Source of the DNA: an uncultured Muribaculum sp.
GTDB lineage: Bacteria; Bacteroidota; Bacteroidia; Bacteroidales; Muribaculaceae
Length of the DNA stretch: 64,000 nt
Direction of reading: 5' to 3'
Assembly (NCBI GenBank): GCA_910587665.1
Contig: CAJUMZ010000005.1
Location: forward strand, 62,001-126,000
The position numbers and the translations under genes were made by a program. The notes beneath the pieces were generated by a model. It worked only from the letters and a program-made list of their open reading frames with translations. It had not been told where the DNA came from and searched no databases. Position 1 is the stretch's first letter. Every line of letters starts with the position of its first letter. Shown in pieces: positions 50,206 to 59,552 of this stretch.

Positions 50206-51933
50206 ATGAAAACGAAATCAACTTTACTGACTGCACTGCCCGCAATAACACTGCTTATATTTTTTCTCCCTGCCATATTCACAACAGGCTGCAAAGGAAA
50301 AACACCGGTCGACGAAGCATTTTTCTTTACCCCGATAGATCCGATCGCCGACTCCTTGCTGAGAGAGTATGAACTTCATACCCGCGGGATAGTCGACAGT
50401 GAGACCGGAATCGATACCATATGGGCACAACTTGATTCGATAGCCCGTGTTACCGGCAACCGCCAGCTCAAGGCGCGCAGTCTGTATGTGAAATCCTCCT
50501 TGTATGACAGAGCCGGTGATAAAGATGCTTACGTCAACGCGCTTGACTCGGCAATCGCCATAACCGATTCCGCAAAATATCCTTATGACCATGCATGCAT
50601 GACCATTGACAAGGCATATGACATTGGCAATTCCTGGACTGAGGTATACCGGCGGTTGCAGGATCCGCTTGTCATATTCAAGGAAGTCAATGACAGTTTC
50701 AGGGTGTCCCATGTATATAATTTTATAGGTGCTATCAATCATGTGTTTGACGATGATAATGGGGCTATAAAAAATTATGAGCTTGCGGTAGAATGGCTTC
50801 CCTCGCGCTATGACTTTCAGAAATTCATAGGGTATTTCAATATCACGATATCACTTTATCAACAGGGCAAGACTTCGGAATGGTACCCACGCGTGGACAG
50901 CATGAAGCGAAGCCGGTTTCTTGACGAAGGGGAACGCTTTAACACGGTGACTATGATATTGTCTTATAAAAAATCGGGAAATGTGGCCGATCTTTATAAT
51001 GCATACAGTAGTGCATGCCGCCCAATTGACCCTGAGTGGGCCAAGCCGTATGTGCTGTCGTTGCTTGCCGATTATTATCTGAAAGCGGGTGATCGTGACT
51101 CTATGATACACTATGCGAGGATGATGCGCGGCTTGATTACCCCTGCCGTAGAGCGGTTTGGATATTATTGCGATATACTTGAAATAAATGGGCGTTTATA
51201 TGAAGCGGAAGGAAAAACGGACTCCGCGAAAATGGCCAACATGGAGCTTGCCCACCTGAAGGATAAGAATAATGCCCTGCACGATGCCGTCATGGTGCAG
51301 AATGAGTTGCAGAAAAAGGAGTTTGCCGAAATTGACCGTACGATTGCAGAGGAGAGGGAGCGCGAAGCTACATGGAGGCGGGTCACCGCTGTTGCGGCGG
51401 CGATAGCCGTTGCCGCATGTGTGTGGTTTATCGTGGCATGGCAGCGTAGGCGTCACCGCCGCGAGTGCATGATGCTTGAGTCGACACTTGAACAGAAAGA
51501 GCGCCGGATAGCCGCCGCGGAGATGCGTGCCTCGGAGAAGGATCGTGCGCTTGCAGAGATAGCCGGCGATGTGCGCGACATCAAGTCAGACGATCCCGAG
51601 GTGGTGGCGCGCATCATGTCGACCATCAACGTTAACCGCTCCGGCGATGCCGACTGGGAGAAATTCAGCCTGCTTTTCGGGGAGATGCATCCCGACTTTG
51701 CCGACAGCCTGCGCCGGGAGTATCCGGCTCTTACGACCGGCGACGTGAATCTTGCGTGCATGGTGTTTCTCGGCTTGGAGACAAAGCATATAGCGCGCCT
51801 TCTCTCTATCAACCCCGACTCTGTGAAGAAAAATCGCCAACGCCTGCGTGCGAAGCTCGGCTTGACTCCCGATCAGCCGCTCGACCTGTTCCTCCGTGAC
51901 TACGAACGCAACCGCCGCAATTGCCACCGGTAG
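50206..51933 (+). CDS. Membrane-spanning TPR regulator with LuxR-type HTH
   Basis: This 575-residue protein has an N-terminal signal with a TTGC lipobox (Cys29) and helical TPR-like repeats outside the membrane (about 60-370). A single membrane helix (about 393-415) and a cytoplasmic coiled coil (about 415-460) follow. The C-terminal GerE/LuxR-like helix-turn-helix spans about 525-565 (LTTGDVNLACMVFLGLETKH then IARLLSINPDSVKKNRQRL). This is a Bacteroidetes one-component layout that can pass a periplasmic signal to DNA. Its divergent position 215 bp from the fimbrial operon points to that operon as target. An envelope or fimbria-derived signal is speculative. Confidence 0.85.
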   Translation: MKTKSTLLTALPAITLLIFFLPAIFTTGCKGKTPVDEAFFFTPIDPIADSLLREYELHTRGIVDSETGIDTIWAQLDSIARVTGNRQLKARSLYVKSSLYDRAGDKDAYVNALDSAIAITDSAKYPYDHACMTIDKAYDIGNSWTEVYRRLQDPLVIFKEVNDSFRVSHVYNFIGAINHVFDDDNGAIKNYELAVEWLPSRYDFQKFIGYFNITISLYQQGKTSEWYPRVDSMKRSRFLDEGERFNTVTMILSYKKSGNVADLYNAYSSACRPIDPEWAKPYVLSLLADYYLKAGDRDSMIHYARMMRGLITPAVERFGYYCDILEINGRLYEAEGKTDSAKMANMELAHLKDKNNALHDAVMVQNELQKKEFAEIDRTIAEEREREATWRRVTAVAAAIAVAACVWFIVAWQRRRHRRECMMLESTLEQKERRIAAAEMRASEKDRALAEIAGDVRDIKSDDPEVVARIMSTINVNRSGDADWEKFSLLFGEMHPDFADSLRREYPALTTGDVNLACMVFLGLETKHIARLLSINPDSVKKNRQRLRAKLGLTPDQPLDLFLRDYERNRRNCHR

Positions 51934-51946
51934 CAATGGGTTTTCG

Positions 51947-51978
51947 AGTTGTCAAGTTGTCAAGTTGTCAAGTTGTCG
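51947..51978 (+). repeat. Four tandem copies of AGTTGTCA
   Basis: The 8-bp unit AGTTGTCA repeats four times, the last ending in G. It follows the regulator stop and belongs to the same repeat family as in the fimbrial operon. Confidence 0.7.
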
Positions 51979-52096
51979 GCAATCCTCCGGACACGAAATG
52001 CACCAAAAAGGTATTCTTCTTTTGAAAACGCACAAATTATTGTGCGGATAATGATTATTTTTGAGTTTTATTTGAGGTTTTCCGGGAAAAACTATG

Positions 52097-52104
52097 TAAC
52101 TTTA
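52097..52104 (+). promoter_or_regulatory. Promoter -7 box of malQ
   Basis: TAACTTTA, one base off consensus, lies 51 bp before the ATG. Confidence 0.45.
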
Positions 52105-52154
52105 CGGCACTGTGATGATTAATTATAGCGATAAACAAAAATACCGATAAAAAC

Positions 52155-54833
52155 ATGAAACTTAATTTTTACATCGATTATCGTACCAACTGGGGCGAAT
52201 CGCTCTATCTGAGCGGCACAACACCCTGTCTTGGCGACGGTGACGAATCGCGCGCCGTGAAACTTCAGCAGTCGGGCCCGTCGGGGTGGACCCTGGAGAT
52301 AGAGCCGGGTGATGACCTCGCCGAGTTTGAATATACCTATATCGTGCGTCATGAAAACGGCGGCGAGCGAAGAGAGTGGGGCGCACCCCACCGTTTTGTG
52401 CCGGGCACCGGAGTCAGCGGCTATGAGATCTATGACCGCTGGCAGGATCAGCCGATTGACAAGCCTTACTATTCATCGGTGTTTATCGACTGTATCAACC
52501 GCCGCGACGACCGTGAGCCTGCCGAAAGTGTCTACGGAGGGTCGATCTCGATATCCGTGGCTGCGCCGATGGTGGGTAGCGGGGAGGTACTTGCGCTGTG
52601 TGGTGACGACGAGTCGCTCGGAGAGTGGGATCCGGAGAAAGCCGTGGTGATGAGCGACGCGGGCTTCCCGGTGTGGAACGTAGTGCTGCCGCTCAACGAC
52701 GTGCATCTGCCGTTCCGCTACAAGTTTGTGATCCTTGACAAGCTTACCCGCAAGGTGCTTGCGTGGGAGGGCGGTGACAATCGGGTGATGAATATCATCC
52801 CCGAGCATAAAAGCTCCGCACTGCTTATCAACGGGCTGCGCTTCGTCAATTCGCGCCCGGCATGGCACTGTGCGGGTGTGGCGATACCGGTGTTCTCGGT
52901 CAGGACAGAGGAGGACTTCGGAGTAGGTGACTTCTACGACTTGAAGAAGATGGTCGACTGGGCTGCATTGACCGGACAGAAATTCCTCCAGATACTGCCT
53001 ATCAACGATACCACGATGACCCATACGTGGACCGACTCGTATCCCTATAATGCCAACTCGACATTCGCGCTTCACCCGATGTTTCTGCGCCTGAGTGAGC
53101 TTGGGCGTCTCCACGACGAGGGAAGGCAGAAATATTTCGATGATCTCGGCGTCGAGCTTAACGCTCTCAAGCAGATCGACTACGAGCGCGTCAACAATGC
53201 TAAAAATGAGTTTACCCGCGAGATATACCGCCAGGAGGGTGCAAAGACGCTCGCCACGGCGGAATTCAAGGCGTTTGTCGAGGCAAATGGCGGATGGCTC
53301 ACACCGTATGCCGCTTTTTGTGTGCTCCGCGACCTCAACGGTACTCCGGAGTTCGGAAAATGGGGCGAATATGCGGTCTACGACGAGGCTAAGGTGGCTG
53401 CGTTTGTAGCTGAACATCAGGATGAGATCAACTACGTGTACTATATCCAGTATCACCTTGACAAGCAGATGCGTGAGGTTCACCGCTACGCCGGCGAGCA
53501 CGGGGTGGCGTTCAAGGGCGACATACCTATCGGCGTATCGCGCGACTCAGCCGACGCATGGATCAATCCGCGACTCTTCAACATGGACTGTCAGGCGGGT
53601 GCGCCGCCGGATGACTTCTCCGTGCTCGGTCAGAACTGGGGATTCCCCACCTACAACTGGGAGGAGATGAACAAAGACGGCTTTGCCTGGTGGAAGGCAC
53701 GCTTCCGCAAGATGGCGGAGTATTTCGACGCCTACCGCATCGACCATGTGCTCGGATTTTTCCGCATATGGCAGATACCGATGGATGCCCTCCACGGACT
53801 TCTCGGCATATTCAATCCCGCTCTTCCCTATACCCCCGACGAGCTGCGCAACAACTATGACTTCTGGCTTGACGTCGACTTGCAGACAACCCCGTTTATC
53901 ATGGATTATTTCCTCTACGACTTTTTCGGGGAATACACGGAGGAGGCCAAGCACCGCTTCCTGATCAACATAGGCTACGGCAGATATAAGCTCCGCGACG
54001 AGTTTGACACCCAGCGCAAGATTGCCGATTATTTTGCCGGCGAGGAGAAATCGGAGAAAAACGACAAGTTGAGCAATGCCCTTATGGGACTTGTCGACGA
54101 GGTGCTTTTCATCGAGGATCCATATGAACGGGGCAAGTATCACCCGCGTATATCGGCACAGTTTACCTATATATACCGTTCGCTGACCGATTACGAGAAG
54201 TGGTGCTTCAACCGCCTTTACAACGACTTCTACTACCATCGTCACAATGACTTCTGGTATGGCAAGGCCATGTGGAAACTTCCCCCGCTTATCGGATCGA
54301 CATCGATGCTCACCTGTGCCGAGGACCTCGGAATGATACCCGACTGCGTGCCTGCGGTGATGAGCCAGCTACAGATGCTGTCGCTCGAGATACAGCGCAT
54401 GCCGAAAGACCCTGCGGCAGAGTTCGGCAACACATGGACCTATCCCTACCTGTCGGTGTGCACGACCTCGACCCACGACATGGGCGGCATACGCCAGTGG
54501 TGGGAGGAAAACCGCGAAGTCACCCAGCATTACTACAACAACATGCTCCACGAGCAGGGTGCCGCGCCGCAGTATGCCGAGCCTTGGATATGCGACAAGA
54601 TTATCACGCTTAACCTGCAGTCGCCCTCGATGCTCGCCATATTCCCGCTTCAGGACTGGCTGTCGATCAACGGCAACCTGCGTCGCGAGGATCCGCGCGA
54701 GGAATTGATCAACATTCCCGCCAATCCGCGGCACTACTGGCGCTACCGCATGCACCTGACAGTGGAAGAGCTTCTCGGAGCGTCGGAATTCAACGACTAT
54801 CTCCGCGACAAGATCAAGTCGACGGGCCGCTGA
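52155..54833 (+). CDS. malQ: 4-alpha-glucanotransferase with two starch-binding domains
   Basis: This 892-residue GH77 enzyme shuffles alpha-1,4-glucan chains. Two CBM20-type domains come first (about 1-115, YIDYRTNWGESLYLSGTTPC, and 125-235, EVLALCGDDESLGEWDPEKA). The catalytic barrel follows. Key parts are FLQILPINDTTMTHTW, YRIDHVLGFFRIWQIP (nucleophile Asp), LTCAEDLGMIPDCVP (acid/base Glu) and the CTTSTHDM region. The layout matches the large plant DPE2-like form in Bacteroidetes, which handles maltose and glycogen-type acceptors. It is a single-gene unit with a terminator after it. Confidence 0.94.
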   Translation: MKLNFYIDYRTNWGESLYLSGTTPCLGDGDESRAVKLQQSGPSGWTLEIEPGDDLAEFEYTYIVRHENGGERREWGAPHRFVPGTGVSGYEIYDRWQDQPIDKPYYSSVFIDCINRRDDREPAESVYGGSISISVAAPMVGSGEVLALCGDDESLGEWDPEKAVVMSDAGFPVWNVVLPLNDVHLPFRYKFVILDKLTRKVLAWEGGDNRVMNIIPEHKSSALLINGLRFVNSRPAWHCAGVAIPVFSVRTEEDFGVGDFYDLKKMVDWAALTGQKFLQILPINDTTMTHTWTDSYPYNANSTFALHPMFLRLSELGRLHDEGRQKYFDDLGVELNALKQIDYERVNNAKNEFTREIYRQEGAKTLATAEFKAFVEANGGWLTPYAAFCVLRDLNGTPEFGKWGEYAVYDEAKVAAFVAEHQDEINYVYYIQYHLDKQMREVHRYAGEHGVAFKGDIPIGVSRDSADAWINPRLFNMDCQAGAPPDDFSVLGQNWGFPTYNWEEMNKDGFAWWKARFRKMAEYFDAYRIDHVLGFFRIWQIPMDALHGLLGIFNPALPYTPDELRNNYDFWLDVDLQTTPFIMDYFLYDFFGEYTEEAKHRFLINIGYGRYKLRDEFDTQRKIADYFAGEEKSEKNDKLSNALMGLVDEVLFIEDPYERGKYHPRISAQFTYIYRSLTDYEKWCFNRLYNDFYYHRHNDFWYGKAMWKLPPLIGSTSMLTCAEDLGMIPDCVPAVMSQLQMLSLEIQRMPKDPAAEFGNTWTYPYLSVCTTSTHDMGGIRQWWEENREVTQHYYNNMLHEQGAAPQYAEPWICDKIITLNLQSPSMLAIFPLQDWLSINGNLRREDPREELINIPANPRHYWRYRMHLTVEELLGASEFNDYLRDKIKSTGR

Positions 54834-54859
54834 CCGGGAATTTGAATGATATAAATTCC

Positions 54860-54895
54860 GGAGGGTGCATCCTGATTGGGTGCGCCCTCCTTGTT
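54860..54895 (+). terminator. Terminator after malQ
   Basis: Stem GGAGGGTGCA / TGCGCCCTCC with one wobble pair, then TTGTTTATTATTG. Confidence 0.7.
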
Positions 54896-54923
54896 TATTA
54901 TTGTTTATTGTAAAAATAAGGTG

Positions 54924-54931
54924 TAACTTTG
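54924..54931 (+). promoter_or_regulatory. Promoter -7 box of the chromate-type transporter operon
   Basis: TAACTTTG followed by CGCG, 20 bp before the ATG. Confidence 0.65.
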
Positions 54932-54950
54932 CGCGTTGATTTGATTTATC

Positions 54951-55544
54951 ATGGACAGGATTTATTTACAGCTGTTTCTGACGTTCCTTAAGATCGGGGC
55001 GTTTACCTTCGGCGGAGGGTGGGCGATGATCTCGATTATCGAGCGCGAGATAGTCGACAAGCATCATTGGATCTCGCGGGAGGAATTTCTTGACCTGCTC
55101 GCCATCTCGCAGTCGATGCCCGGTATTCTTGCCGTCAACATCTCCGTGTCGATAGGCGACAAGCTCCGTGGATTCAAGGGGAGCGCGGTAGCCGCTCTCG
55201 GCACTATATTGCCGTCGTTTCTTATAATTCTCGCGATTGCTATCTTTCTTACGCCCGACATCATCAAAAATAATCCCGTAGTGTCGAAGATATTCATGGG
55301 TATACGCCCCTGTGTGGTTGCCCTTATCATAGCTCCGGTTATCACTTCGGCAAAGGCTGCCAAAATATCGTGGAAGACGGTGTGGATACCCGTTCTCGTA
55401 GCCGGGCTGATATATATCGGCTGGAACCCGATCGTGTTTATTGTGCTCGGCGGTCTTTGCGGGTATCTGTGGCTGTCACACAGGCAGAAACAGCTTGTCG
55501 GTCGGAAATTGACGGAAAAGGAGAGAAAGGAGGATGGGCGATGA
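54951..55544 (+). CDS. chrA1: Chromate transporter half, N-terminal type (CHR family)
   Basis: This 197-residue membrane protein has one CHR domain of six helices. The signature is FLKIGAFTFGGGWAMISIIE, and ISQSMPGILAVNISVSIG follows. Short CHR proteins usually work as a pair of adjacent genes; the next gene overlaps by four bases (ATGA). Substrates other than chromate are likely in gut anaerobes; the true ion is unknown. Gene symbol is a convenience only. Confidence 0.88.
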   Translation: MDRIYLQLFLTFLKIGAFTFGGGWAMISIIEREIVDKHHWISREEFLDLLAISQSMPGILAVNISVSIGDKLRGFKGSAVAALGTILPSFLIILAIAIFLTPDIIKNNPVVSKIFMGIRPCVVALIIAPVITSAKAAKISWKTVWIPVLVAGLIYIGWNPIVFIVLGGLCGYLWLSHRQKQLVGRKLTEKERKEDGR

Positions 55545-56068
55545 GCGTGTACCTGAAACTTATATGGGCATATCTTAAGATCGGACTCTTTGGCTTCGGC
55601 GGCGGCTACGCGATGCTTGCCCTTATAGAGCGCGAGGTGGTGACCCCGGGATGGATTTCGGAGCAGATGTTTACCGACATTGTCGCTATCTCTCAGATGA
55701 CCCCCGGGCCGATAGGCATCAACAGTGCCACCTATATCGGCTATGTTGTCACCGGAAGTGTGTTTGGCTCGATCGTGGCCACGCTTACCGTAATGCTCCC
55801 TTCATTTCTGCTGGTACTTTATGCGAGCCATTTCATACGCCGACATAAGGACTCCGTGGCTATAAAAGGCATATTTGCTGGACTCCGCCCGGTGGTGATC
55901 GGACTTATCGCGTCAGCCGCCCTGCTACTGATGAACCGGCAGAACTTTCCCGACAATTCGATAAGCATAATAATATGTGTGGTGTCGTTTTGTCTTGTGT
56001 ATTTCACAAAGATTCACCCTATATTTATAATCTGTCTTGCCGGAGTGGCGGGACTTATACTTTATTGA
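55541..56068 (+). CDS. chrA2: Chromate transporter half, C-terminal type (CHR family)
   Basis: This is a 175-residue membrane protein when started at 55541 (MSVYLKLIWAYLK). The longer open frame upstream is a shadow of the previous gene. It has the signature YLKIGLFGFGGGYAMLALIE and ISQMTPGPIGINSATYIGYV. The two halves differ in sequence, as expected for antiparallel heterodimer partners. The gene overlaps the previous one by four bases, and the next gene begins one base after its stop. Confidence 0.88.
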   Translation: MSVYLKLIWAYLKIGLFGFGGGYAMLALIEREVVTPGWISEQMFTDIVAISQMTPGPIGINSATYIGYVVTGSVFGSIVATLTVMLPSFLLVLYASHFIRRHKDSVAIKGIFAGLRPVVIGLIASAALLLMNRQNFPDNSISIIICVVSFCLVYFTKIHPIFIICLAGVAGLILY

Positions 56069-56069
56069 T

Positions 56070-57347
56070 ATGACCTACGATCAGGCTATCGACTTCCTTT
56101 ACACGCAACTGCCGATGTTTCAGCGCGTGGGCGCCCCCGCCTACAAGCCGGGGCTTGACACCTCCGTGGCCCTTGCGGCGGCTTTCGGCAATCCGCAGGA
56201 ATCATATAAGACAATTCATGTCGGCGGCACCAACGGCAAAGGGTCGACCGCCCATACGCTTGCCGCGATATTGCAGCGTGCGGGTTACAGGACAGGGCTT
56301 TACACGTCGCCCCATCTGGTGGATTTTCGCGAGCGCATACGTGTCGACGGAGAGATGATACCGCGTGAGGAGGTCACCGGATTTGTGGAGCGTTACATGA
56401 ATCTCGGCTTTGACAAGTCACCTTCGTTTTTCGAGCTTACCATGGTGATGGCTTTTGAGTATTTTGCCAAGGCCAAGGTTGATGTGGCGGTGATTGAGGT
56501 GGGACTTGGCGGCAGGCTTGACAGCACGAATATCATTCATCCCTGCCTGTCGGTGATCACCAATATCTCCTTTGACCATATGCAGTTTCTCGGCGATACC
56601 CTTCCTGCGATCGCTTCCGAGAAAGCCGGGATTATCAAGCCGGGTGTGCCGGTCGTGATAGGGGAGTCGGATGGCGACGTGCGCGAGGTGTTTGCGTCAA
56701 AGGCAGCCGAGGTCGGTGTGTCTGTCCGATATGCCGATGACGAGCATCCTTATTCGGAGGCTGTAGTGGTTGACAAGGGGATTCTGTACCGTGCCACGCC
56801 TTACGGTGATATCACAGGCGAGCTTTCCGGTGACTGTCAGCCGAAAAATGCCGCGACGATACTTGTCGCTGTCGATGAACTGCGTAAAGCCGGATTTCGC
56901 ATCGGTGACGCCGATGTCAAGGCTGGTTTTGCCGGAGTGTGCGGCATTACCGGGCTTATGGGCCGATGGATGAAACTTGGCGACGCACCGTTTACAGTAT
57001 GCGACACCGGTCACAATACCGGTGGATGGCAATATCTCTCGCAGCAGCTGGAATCGGCTCCCGGCATCAAGCATATAGTGATAGGATTTGTCAACGACAA
57101 GGACGTTACCTCGATATTGAAAATGCTGCCTACTGATGCCCGCTATTATTTCACCCGCGCCTCGATCGCCCGCGCCATGGATGAAAATCTGCTGCGGGAG
57201 GACGCGGCCACCACCGGACTGCATGGCGAGGCCTATCCCACGGTCATGGAGGCCTACCGCGCCGCCTGTAAGGCGGCATCGGCTGCCGACACCATATTTA
57301 TCGGCGGAAGCACCTTCGTGGTCGCCGACCTCCTCGCCGAAAAATGA
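56070..57347 (+). CDS. folC: Folylpolyglutamate synthase/dihydrofolate synthase
   Basis: This 425-residue ligase adds glutamate to dihydropteroate or folates using ATP. The start at 56070 (MTYDQAIDFLYTQLP) fits the family. The P-loop is HVGGTNGKGSTAHTLAA. The folate-site sequence is GLYTSPHLVDFRERIRVDG, and IEVGLGGRLDSTNII, SFDHMQFLGDTLPAIASEKAG (spanning about 165-185) and the C-terminal DTGHNTGGW motifs are present. It follows the transporter gene immediately. Length is normal for a bifunctional FolC. Confidence 0.95.
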   Translation: MTYDQAIDFLYTQLPMFQRVGAPAYKPGLDTSVALAAAFGNPQESYKTIHVGGTNGKGSTAHTLAAILQRAGYRTGLYTSPHLVDFRERIRVDGEMIPREEVTGFVERYMNLGFDKSPSFFELTMVMAFEYFAKAKVDVAVIEVGLGGRLDSTNIIHPCLSVITNISFDHMQFLGDTLPAIASEKAGIIKPGVPVVIGESDGDVREVFASKAAEVGVSVRYADDEHPYSEAVVVDKGILYRATPYGDITGELSGDCQPKNAATILVAVDELRKAGFRIGDADVKAGFAGVCGITGLMGRWMKLGDAPFTVCDTGHNTGGWQYLSQQLESAPGIKHIVIGFVNDKDVTSILKMLPTDARYYFTRASIARAMDENLLREDAATTGLHGEAYPTVMEAYRAACKAASAADTIFIGGSTFVVADLLAEK

Positions 57348-57366
57348 TAATATTGCTGAAAATTAT

Positions 57367-57374
57367 TATCTTTA
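57367..57374 (+). promoter_or_regulatory. Candidate -7 box of the glycan cluster
   Basis: TATCTTTA, one base off consensus, is 30 bp before the first glycosyltransferase ATG. Confidence 0.45.
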
Positions 57375-57403
57375 CAGATAAGCGTAAAAAATAGACAGCG
57401 ATC

Positions 57404-58591
57404 ATGAAAGTGCTACATATATCGACGAGTGACTCCGGAGGTGCAGGCGGGTGTGCCCGTCGTATAAATGCTGCCTTGTTTGACGAAGGGGTTGACAGTC
57501 GGATGCTCGTATATAGGAAAAAAAGCAAGGATGACAGGGTGGTGCGTTATAGCCACCTGGGCTATCGTATTGAGCGGCTTATGAAAGATCTTGGATTCAA
57601 GACTTCTGACATGAAAGATATATCGGCACTGAAGGCTTGGCGTCCGAATGTGTACACACTTCCTGTGTCAAAACATGATTTGAGCCGTCATCCGCTTGTA
57701 AAGGAAGCTGATATAATTCATCTGCACTGGATCAATAATTTCGTTGATTACCCGTCTTTTTTCAAAAATGTGGACAAGCCGATCATATGGACCCTTCATG
57801 ATGAAAACCTGTTTCATGGCGTAGCCCATTATGATGACCCGGCGATTAAGAATGAGGCAATAGAGATCAAGTTTCGCAAGCTAAAGGAAAAATGTCTTTC
57901 AGTCCTTGATAATCTGCATATTGTGTTTCTGTCGGAGTATATGAAAAGACAATATGTCGATGAGCCTGTAATAACGAGTGCATCAAAGTATATCATTAAT
58001 AATATGGTCGATTGTTCCGTATTTGCCGGAATTGACAAAAATGTTGCGCGTGAGAGGTTTAACATTCCGTCGGATGTAAAGGTAATCTCATTTGTTGCCG
58101 ACAACATAAGCGATAACCGTAAAGGATTGACGAATCTTCTTGAGGCCATCAAGAAAACGGGTCGTGATGATATTGTTGTGCTTGCTGTCGGTGCTAATCG
58201 TGACGGAACCGATTTTGACGGAGTCGTGCAGACAGGTCGTTTATCCGGAGCCGGTGAGATGTCGGCGGCTTACTCCGCGGCCGATCTGTTTGTCATGCCG
58301 TCGCTTGCCGAGGCGTTTGCACAATCGCCAATAGAGGCAATGGCTTGCGGAGTGCCTGTCGTCATGACGCCGATTAGCGGTAGCGATGAGTTAATAAAAG
58401 ATTATAACGGCATAAGATGTGCCGATATGAGTATAGAGGCTCTTTCCGTAGCGATTAATGAAGCTCTTTCACGTAATTATGACCCGAAGGCGATACGCGA
58501 GGATGTTGAATCGCGCTTTTCCCCTTATGCGATTGCTTCCCGATATATAGAAGTGTATAACCACGCTCTTACTGCCTGTAAATCAAAATAA
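57404..58591 (+). CDS. Glycosyltransferase family 4 protein
   Basis: This 395-residue GT-B enzyme begins with the glycine-rich LHISTSDSGGAGGCARRI and includes ADIIHLHWINNFV. The donor-binding part has SFVADNISDNRKGLTNLLEA and the EX7E-type motif in MPSLAEAFAQSPIEAMACGVPVV. It would transfer a sugar from a nucleotide donor to a surface glycan or lipid carrier at the inner-membrane face. The sugar is unknown. It leads the operon with the GT8, GT2 and glf genes (10 bp, overlap, 15 bp). Confidence 0.9.
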   Translation: MKVLHISTSDSGGAGGCARRINAALFDEGVDSRMLVYRKKSKDDRVVRYSHLGYRIERLMKDLGFKTSDMKDISALKAWRPNVYTLPVSKHDLSRHPLVKEADIIHLHWINNFVDYPSFFKNVDKPIIWTLHDENLFHGVAHYDDPAIKNEAIEIKFRKLKEKCLSVLDNLHIVFLSEYMKRQYVDEPVITSASKYIINNMVDCSVFAGIDKNVARERFNIPSDVKVISFVADNISDNRKGLTNLLEAIKKTGRDDIVVLAVGANRDGTDFDGVVQTGRLSGAGEMSAAYSAADLFVMPSLAEAFAQSPIEAMACGVPVVMTPISGSDELIKDYNGIRCADMSIEALSVAINEALSRNYDPKAIREDVESRFSPYAIASRYIEVYNHALTACKSK

Positions 58592-58601
58592 CTGAATCAC
58601 A

Positions 58602-59552
58602 ATGACTGACAATCAAGATATGATACATGTTGCATGTTGCATTGACGGCAACTATGTGAAATATTGTACTGTAATGCTGACATCCCTCTTGGAAAACAAT
58701 AAGGACTCGGATATCATGGTACATATAATCGCCGAGAGTCTTAATGATGATACCCGGTTGGTGCTGGCGTCGACTGTAGAGGGAAAATATGGACAGCAGC
58801 TGCAATTTCATTTCCCTGCGAAAGAATTGCTTGCCGACTGCAAGGTAGATGATGACGGGTATATATCGATTGCCACATATTACCGCATATTTCTCGGCTC
58901 GATACTGGGTGATGATGTGACGAAAGTGATTTATCTTGATTGCGACCTTGTGGTCAATGGTGCCATAAAGAATTTTTGGGCGACCGATATATCTGATGTT
59001 TCTGTCGGGTGTGTCGAGGATATGTGGAGCGGTCGCCCGGAAAGTTACGCGCGATTGCATTTTTCTCCCGAACACCTGTATTTCAATGCGGGGGTTTTGT
59101 TGCTGAATCTTGAAAAAATGCGGGCTGACGGTTTTGAAAAGCGTGCGATAGATTACCTCAGACTGCATGTCAGCGAGTTGGTGCTTTACGATCAGGATCT
59201 GCTGAATGCATTGCTCCACGATGACAAGAAGTTTATTGCTCATCGTTGGAATGTGCAAGACGGATTTTTGCGGCGACGCCGCGTGGAGCGTATGCCGGCA
59301 GATAGTCTTGTCAAGCTTGAAAGCGAGTTGCAGCATCCTGTAATCATACATTATACCGGCTCCAAGAAGCCGTGGCATTACAAGTCGCAGCATCCATGGA
59401 AGGGTTTGTATTTCAGGTATCTTGACATGACAAAGTGGCGCGGCGAGCGACCCGTCATGCCGTTGGGCTATAAATTGAAGTTGATGACTGACGCTTTGTT
59501 TCGCGGTTGTGGATTAATGAAACAGAAATATTTGAAATTTCCTGAGATATGA
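58602..59552 (+). CDS. Glycosyltransferase family 8 protein
   Basis: This 316-residue GT-A retaining enzyme has VACCIDGNYVKYCTVMLTSL at the start. The metal-binding DXD appears as YLDCDLVV, then LYFNAGVLLLNLEKMR, YDQDLLNALL and a C-terminal HYTGSKKPWHYKS. This matches LPS 1,2-/1,3-galactosyl- or glucosyltransferases of the WaaJ/LgtC type. The donor is probably UDP-glucose or UDP-galactose. It overlaps the GT2 start by four bases. Confidence 0.9.
   Translation: MTDNQDMIHVACCIDGNYVKYCTVMLTSLLENNKDSDIMVHIIAESLNDDTRLVLASTVEGKYGQQLQFHFPAKELLADCKVDDDGYISIATYYRIFLGSILGDDVTKVIYLDCDLVVNGAIKNFWATDISDVSVGCVEDMWSGRPESYARLHFSPEHLYFNAGVLLLNLEKMRADGFEKRAIDYLRLHVSELVLYDQDLLNALLHDDKKFIAHRWNVQDGFLRRRRVERMPADSLVKLESELQHPVIIHYTGSKKPWHYKSQHPWKGLYFRYLDMTKWRGERPVMPLGYKLKLMTDALFRGCGLMKQKYLKFPEI

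Noticed and set aside
52473..53501. A 342-codon antisense frame inside malQ
   Set aside because: Same cause: the sense strand carries the complete GH77 motifs, and the antisense protein is histidine/arginine-rich without known features.
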